From: F23-D06 sp963620035
GTDB lineage: Bacteria > Bacteroidota > Bacteroidia > Bacteroidales > WCHB1-69
NCBI GenBank assembly: GCA_963620035.1
Contig: CAVEXN010000010.1
Span: 1-64,000 of the forward strand
Direction: 5' to 3'
Length of the DNA stretch: 64,000 nucleotides
Part shown: piece after piece, positions 60,517 through 64,000 of the stretch
How the letters are laid out: each line of letters starts with the position of its first letter
How positions within the stretch are numbered: the first letter of the stretch is position 1
Notes under the pieces: model-generated
Told to the model about the DNA's origin: nothing
The model's database searches: none
What the model saw: only the letters and a program-made list of their open reading frames with translations
Position numbers and translations under genes: made by a program

Positions 60517-61680
60517 ATGCAAACAACTCTCATCTCCCCAAACATCGGAATAAAACTGACGTACAACAGCCTATACTACTTTCCAAGCAGAAACGACCAT
60601 AACCTCAACGAGGCTATGGCTGCAGCTTCAGAAACTTGGCAATGCAAAACGGAGGTGGACGAAATTCAGCAGTTCCGTTTCCAGTTCCTTTGTGTAGATG
60701 ATGCCCTCACAGAGCGGCTTTACAACTTCAATCCGACGGAAGAAGAGAACCCGGAACTCTCCTACGGGAGATTGCTGCTCCGCAAGTTGCTGACTGACGA
60801 AGAGGGCGGCGTTTTGGTTGCTCGAACCGTGCCCTGCGAGGCCATCGCGGACGAGGACAGGGACACGGACGACGAACTGCTCCTTGGCTGTGCCTTGGAC
60901 CTCAACGGAACCTCCGCCGGCGAAGTCCTCGACGACTTCGCCCTCAAGGCCGCACAAGTCAACTTCCGACACCTCACGGGGCTAAACTATACCCGATATC
61001 GGAACCACATCAACCGCTTGGAGGCTTCGCAGTCCCAAAGCGACGACCGGAAGATGGGATTCTTGACCATAGGCAGCAAGGATTTCCGCAAGAAACCACA
61101 TTACCAGAAAAAAACTGAAGAAGACATCAGAAACAGACTTGCAGCCTTGGACATCAATTGGAAAACGGCAACCATGGAAGAAATAGCAACGTGGGTCAAC
61201 AAAATACATGCGGACATCAATAACGGAAGAAAAATCTGCAAAAGACCCACCGTTCTCGTTGACTACAGCGACACAACAAGGAACTACGAACTCCTGCTGG
61301 TGAGCGGCAAATCCCGCATACACCTCGAATTTAAGCACACCAAGCAAGCCCAGACTCTGTACATTTTCCTGTTACGCCATCCCGAAGGTGTATCGGAAAA
61401 CGACCTCCCATCTTACAGAGACGAACTGCTCAACATCTACGACAAACTGACTTGCCGCGAAGGCAACAAGGAAACCAGGATCGACAATATGTTAAATTCA
61501 GATTCAACTTCCATCAAAGGGCTACGGAGCGAAGTCAGAAAGATGTTGGAATCCATTCTGGCCACAGGCATCAGTTCCGACTATTGCATAACTCTGGTCG
61601 GCAAACCGAGCAGGATGATCATCACGTTGGATGAAGCCTACATCGACCTTGGCAAATTCAATGCGGCGATAGTCCGTTAG
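60517..61680 (+). CDS. Unrecognised 387-residue cytoplasmic protein
   Basis: No signal peptide or membrane segment. The N-terminal half is acidic (DEDRDTDDELL). The middle is Lys/Arg-rich (KDFRKKPHYQKKTEEDIRNRL). A C-terminal segment (AQTLYIFLLRHPEGVSENDLPSYRDELLNIYDKL) reads like a winged-helix-type DNA-binding motif that I have seen at the end of other uncharacterised Bacteroidetes proteins, so regulation is a possible role. That is inference. It is a single gene with its own promoter; its 3' neighbour has a separate leader. Confidence 0.7.
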   Translation: MQTTLISPNIGIKLTYNSLYYFPSRNDHNLNEAMAAASETWQCKTEVDEIQQFRFQFLCVDDALTERLYNFNPTEEENPELSYGRLLLRKLLTDEEGGVLVARTVPCEAIADEDRDTDDELLLGCALDLNGTSAGEVLDDFALKAAQVNFRHLTGLNYTRYRNHINRLEASQSQSDDRKMGFLTIGSKDFRKKPHYQKKTEEDIRNRLAALDINWKTATMEEIATWVNKIHADINNGRKICKRPTVLVDYSDTTRNYELLLVSGKSRIHLEFKHTKQAQTLYIFLLRHPEGVSENDLPSYRDELLNIYDKLTCREGNKETRIDNMLNSDSTSIKGLRSEVRKMLESILATGISSDYCITLVGKPSRMIITLDEAYIDLGKFNAAIVR

Positions 61681-61760
61681 CCTGTTGTCGTTTCGCCTTT
61701 TCAAAGAATCTACACAAATTTTTAACAAACTCATTTTAAATAAGATACGGTGGTTCGTAA

Positions 61761-61772
61761 TGTAACGTTACA
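61761..61772. promoter_or_regulatory. Perfect 12-bp palindrome TGTAACGTTACA
   Basis: Lies in the leader region of the 61892 gene. It shares the AACGTT centre with the palindrome at 15346, as in LacI/GalR-type operators. Binding protein unknown. Confidence 0.35.
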
Positions 61773-61806
61773 AAAATCCGTCGTAATCTGGCATATTCCG
61801 TTTTTT

Positions 61807-61828
61807 TGCTCTCGAGATTCTGAGAGCA
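61807..61828. promoter_or_regulatory. Hairpin upstream of the 61892 gene
   Basis: TGCTCTC (61807-61813) and GAGAGCA (61822-61828) form a 7-bp stem with an 8-nt loop, 63 bp before the ATG. A T run precedes it rather than follows it on the plus strand, so it is not a terminator for the gene upstream. Confidence 0.35.
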
Positions 61829-61891
61829 GAAGACTTTCACAATCAGCAACTGGAAATTAACCTTAGTAATAACCTGATAAAAAGCAAAAGA

Positions 61892-62443
61892 ATGGGGAAG
61901 AAAAAAACAAGCCTCAATGCGATTGACGCACTAATGCAGATCTCCCGGGAAATTGAGGGCTCCAACTACACGATTCCCGGGAACTACGACCCCGGCATCT
62001 TTCAGGCATCTCGGTCGACCGGGACGAAAGCGACAACCAAGGAAGAGTTAGCGGCAAGTGCCCTCTTTCAGAGCAATTTGAAGAAACCCGGAAAACTGCT
62101 CTCCGCCACCCCCGTCGAGACACTGCTCTTTGTAGCATTCTGCACCATCCTGAAAAACCGCTGCTATGATATTCGCACACGCGACCTCTTTGATTTTTCC
62201 GGTCTAAAAGGACTTGACTTTCTGCCACTTTCGAATCATCTTGTCGCTCTGCTCAAAAAACGGTTCCTTTACCTTTCGGAAAGATTCAACCGGTTGTCCA
62301 GATTCCGCAGCGGCAGAAAAGCAACAAAATGCATCCTCAAAAACGAGCCTTACAAGAAAGCCGTCACGGAAATCATTGACCGCTACAAATACTGCCGATC
62401 CATTTCCAATTTCAAAGGAAACACCATCGGATTCGCCTGCTGA
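61892..62443 (+). CDS. Unrecognised 183-residue protein
   Basis: Basic, no signal peptide. The central part (ETLLFVAFCTILKNRCYDIRTRDLFDFSGLKGLDFLPLSNHLVALLKKRFLYL) looks helical and resembles the front region of large ATP-binding proteins in some Bacteroidetes, but no Walker motif follows, so it could be a remnant or an independent small protein. The C-terminus is GFAC. A clear terminator follows. I cannot assign a function. Confidence 0.6.
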   Translation: MGKKKTSLNAIDALMQISREIEGSNYTIPGNYDPGIFQASRSTGTKATTKEELAASALFQSNLKKPGKLLSATPVETLLFVAFCTILKNRCYDIRTRDLFDFSGLKGLDFLPLSNHLVALLKKRFLYLSERFNRLSRFRSGRKATKCILKNEPYKKAVTEIIDRYKYCRSISNFKGNTIGFAC

Positions 62444-62480
62444 CCCTTTCGTTCAACCAAGAAGAACAAAACAAAACGCA

Positions 62481-62512
62481 AAAGCCCTGACGAATAGTTT
62501 GGGCTTTTTTTC
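62481..62512 (+). terminator. Terminator after the 61892 gene
   Basis: AAAGCCC (62481-62487) and GGGCTTT (62501-62507) with a 13-nt loop, then a T run. Confidence 0.75.
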
Positions 62513-62575
62513 GTTTGCAGGCAGACCGGATGGGTGGCAGGCAAAAAATATCGGGGCACAAATCAAAAAAAATCG

Positions 62576-62583
62576 TATTTTCG
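62576..62583 (+). promoter_or_regulatory. Possible -7 box for gyrA (imperfect)
   Basis: TATTTTCG differs from TAnnTTTG by one base and is not followed by C, unlike all the strong boxes here. It lies 69 nt before the gyrA ATG. Confidence 0.3.
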
Positions 62584-62651
62584 TGCCTTAATTGTGCAAA
62601 GAACAACTATTTAAAAAACAACACGTTAGAATAAAACAAAGCAACTATAAA

Positions 62652-64000
62652 ATGACAGAAGAACTGAACACAGGGGAAAACATCGTGCAGGTGAACATTG
62701 AGAACCAGATGAAAACGGCATACATAGACTATTCCATGTCCGTGATTGTCTCTCGCGCCCTGCCCGATGTGCGCGATGGTCTCAAGCCCGTGCAGCGCCG
62801 CATCATATATGCCATGTGGGACATGAACATCGTCTCCTCACAGCCTTACAAGAAGTCGGCGAGAATTGTCGGCGAGGTGTTAGGCAAATACCATCCGCAC
62901 GGCGACACGGCCGTTTATGACGCAATGGTGAGGATGGCACAGCCGTGGTCGTTGCGTTACCCGTTCGTAGATGGGCAGGGCAACTTCGGTTCCGTAGATG
63001 GCGACAGTCCGGCCGCCATGCGTTACACGGAGGCACGCCTCCGCAAGTCGGCAGAAGACATGGTTGCCGACATCGAGAAAGACACCGTTGACATGTCGCT
63101 GAATTTTGACGACACCATACCGGAGCCCACCGTATTGCCCTCCAAGATCCCCAACCTGTTGGTAAACGGCGCGTCGGGCATCGCCGTAGGCATGGCCACC
63201 AACATGGCGCCGCACAACCTGGGCGAGGTTTGCGACGGCATCTGCGCCTACATCGACAACAACGGCATCACCATCCCGGAACTGATGCAATACATCAAGG
63301 CGCCGGACTTTCCTACGGGCTGCATGATCTACGGCACGCAAGGCGTAATGGAAGCCTTCAGCACCGGACGCGGACGCATCATCATGCGCGGACATGCCGA
63401 AATCGAGGCAAACAAGAACCACAACCGCATCATAGTCACATCCTTGCCTTTCATGGTAAACCCTTCGGAAATGATCAGGCACACGGTTGAGTTGGTCAAG
63501 GACGACAAGATCACAGGCATCTCCAACATTGAAAACCTCACAAACAAGCGCAACGGAACGCGTATCGTCTACGAACTCAAGAAAGATGTTGTCCCCGAAG
63601 TGGTGCTGAACAAACTGTACCAGATGACGGCCCTGCAGTCGTCATTCAGCGTCAACAACGTAGCGCTCGTGAACGGGCGTCCTATGACGCTCAACCTCAA
63701 AGACATGATTGTGGAGTACGTCAAGCACCGCCACGAGGTTGTAATCCGCCGCGCAAGGTTCGACCTCAACAAGGCACAGGCCCGCGCCCACATTCTGGAA
63801 GGCTTCCTCAAGGCGCTCGACATCATTGACGAAGTGATTGCCCTGATCAGGGCGTCGCGTACCGTGCAAGAGGCTCAGAGAGGGCTGATGGACACGTGGG
63901 CATTCTCCGAGGTGCAGGCCAAGGCCATCGTAGAGATGAGACTCCGCCAGTTGACCGGCCTGGAGCGCGAAAAGCTGCAGAACGAATATGACGAAATAGA
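62652..64000 (+). CDS. gyrA: DNA gyrase subunit A, 5' part
   Basis: Breaks and rejoins DNA in the gyrase A2B2 complex. The visible 449 codons cover the winged-helix and tower region. The catalytic tyrosine is Y125 in AAMRYTE. The quinolone region GKYHPHGDTAVYDAMV has Thr86 and Asp90 at the places of E. coli Ser83 and Asp87. The gene runs off the window edge. ParC is a weaker alternative: the MTEELNTGENIVQVNIENQMKTAYIDYSMSVIVSRALPDVRDGLKPVQRR start is that of GyrA. Confidence 0.95.
   Translation, partial: MTEELNTGENIVQVNIENQMKTAYIDYSMSVIVSRALPDVRDGLKPVQRRIIYAMWDMNIVSSQPYKKSARIVGEVLGKYHPHGDTAVYDAMVRMAQPWSLRYPFVDGQGNFGSVDGDSPAAMRYTEARLRKSAEDMVADIEKDTVDMSLNFDDTIPEPTVLPSKIPNLLVNGASGIAVGMATNMAPHNLGEVCDGICAYIDNNGITIPELMQYIKAPDFPTGCMIYGTQGVMEAFSTGRGRIIMRGHAEIEANKNHNRIIVTSLPFMVNPSEMIRHTVELVKDDKITGISNIENLTNKRNGTRIVYELKKDVVPEVVLNKLYQMTALQSSFSVNNVALVNGRPMTLNLKDMIVEYVKHRHEVVIRRARFDLNKAQARAHILEGFLKALDIIDEVIALIRASRTVQEAQRGLMDTWAFSEVQAKAIVEMRLRQLTGLEREKLQNEYDEI

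Noticed and set aside
1..64000. CRISPR arrays, insertion sequences, prophage genes or rRNA genes
   Set aside because: No regular direct-repeat array, transposase, integrase, phage structural gene or rRNA segment was seen on either strand.

Overview
The window comes from a bacterium of the order Bacteroidales. The grounds are the promoter signature (17 clear TAnnTTTG boxes, none of the sigma70 -35/-10 type), a T9SS-type C-terminal sorting domain, TonB-dependent receptors with N-terminal carboxypeptidase-like domains, one of them paired with a DUF4249 lipoprotein, a lipidated TamA-like protein, and a small DUF2795 protein. The gene content suggests an anaerobe that ferments amino acids and succinate. 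I cannot name the genus. The 4-hydroxybutyrate gene set resembles that of Porphyromonas and relatives.

Layout. 1-6826 (-): the 5' part of a giant secreted modular protein with Fn3-like, MAM-like and CUB-like domains; its end lies outside the window. 7089-12388 (-): a four-gene operon, abfD-abfT-4hbD-sucD, that takes succinyl-CoA through succinate semialdehyde and 4-hydroxybutyrate to vinylacetyl/crotonyl-CoA, the entry to butyrate. 12967-15331 (-): a lipoprotein and a polyprenyl-phosphate sugar transferase. 15504-17483 (-): carbamate kinase and ornithine carbamoyltransferase, an ATP-yielding citrulline pathway. 17556-25087: M13 peptidase, rmlA (+), TPR histidine kinase, M28 peptidase, DUF2795 protein, cobalamin adenosyltransferase. 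25154-25226: tRNA-Lys(CTT). 25332-31016 (-): two TonB-dependent receptors and a DUF4249 lipoprotein. 31138-37555: a MalY/PatB-type lyase, aroA (-), argS, a MATE transporter and a TlyA methyltransferase.

37616-44307 (+): a TetR, lipoprotein, adaptor, RND pump and TolC efflux operon. 44458-47685 (+): one 1075-residue protein that joins a 2Fe-2S ferredoxin, a flavoprotein, two 4Fe-4S motifs, a BFD-type cluster and a D-amino-acid-oxidase-type domain. Its promoter sits between the two arms of a 16-bp inverted repeat. 47724-48866 (-): a T9SS cargo protein. 49139-55209 (+): iorA, iorB, mreC, mreD and a TamL-type outer-membrane protein in one close run. 55290-60323 (-): an RND/MMPL-acyltransferase-methyltransferase fusion and a CrtI/RetSat-like oxidoreductase. 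60517-62443 (+): two unrecognised genes. 62652-64000 (+): the 5' part of gyrA.

Together the metabolic genes describe peptide and amino-acid use: M13 and M28 peptidases supply peptides and amino acids, IorAB and the fused flavoprotein oxidise amino-acid-derived substrates, OTC and carbamate kinase make ATP, and the 4-hydroxybutyrate branch consumes reductant on the way to butyrate. The strongest candidates for something undescribed are the five-module redox fusion, the inverted repeat around its promoter, and the orphan lipid-type pair at 55290-60323.
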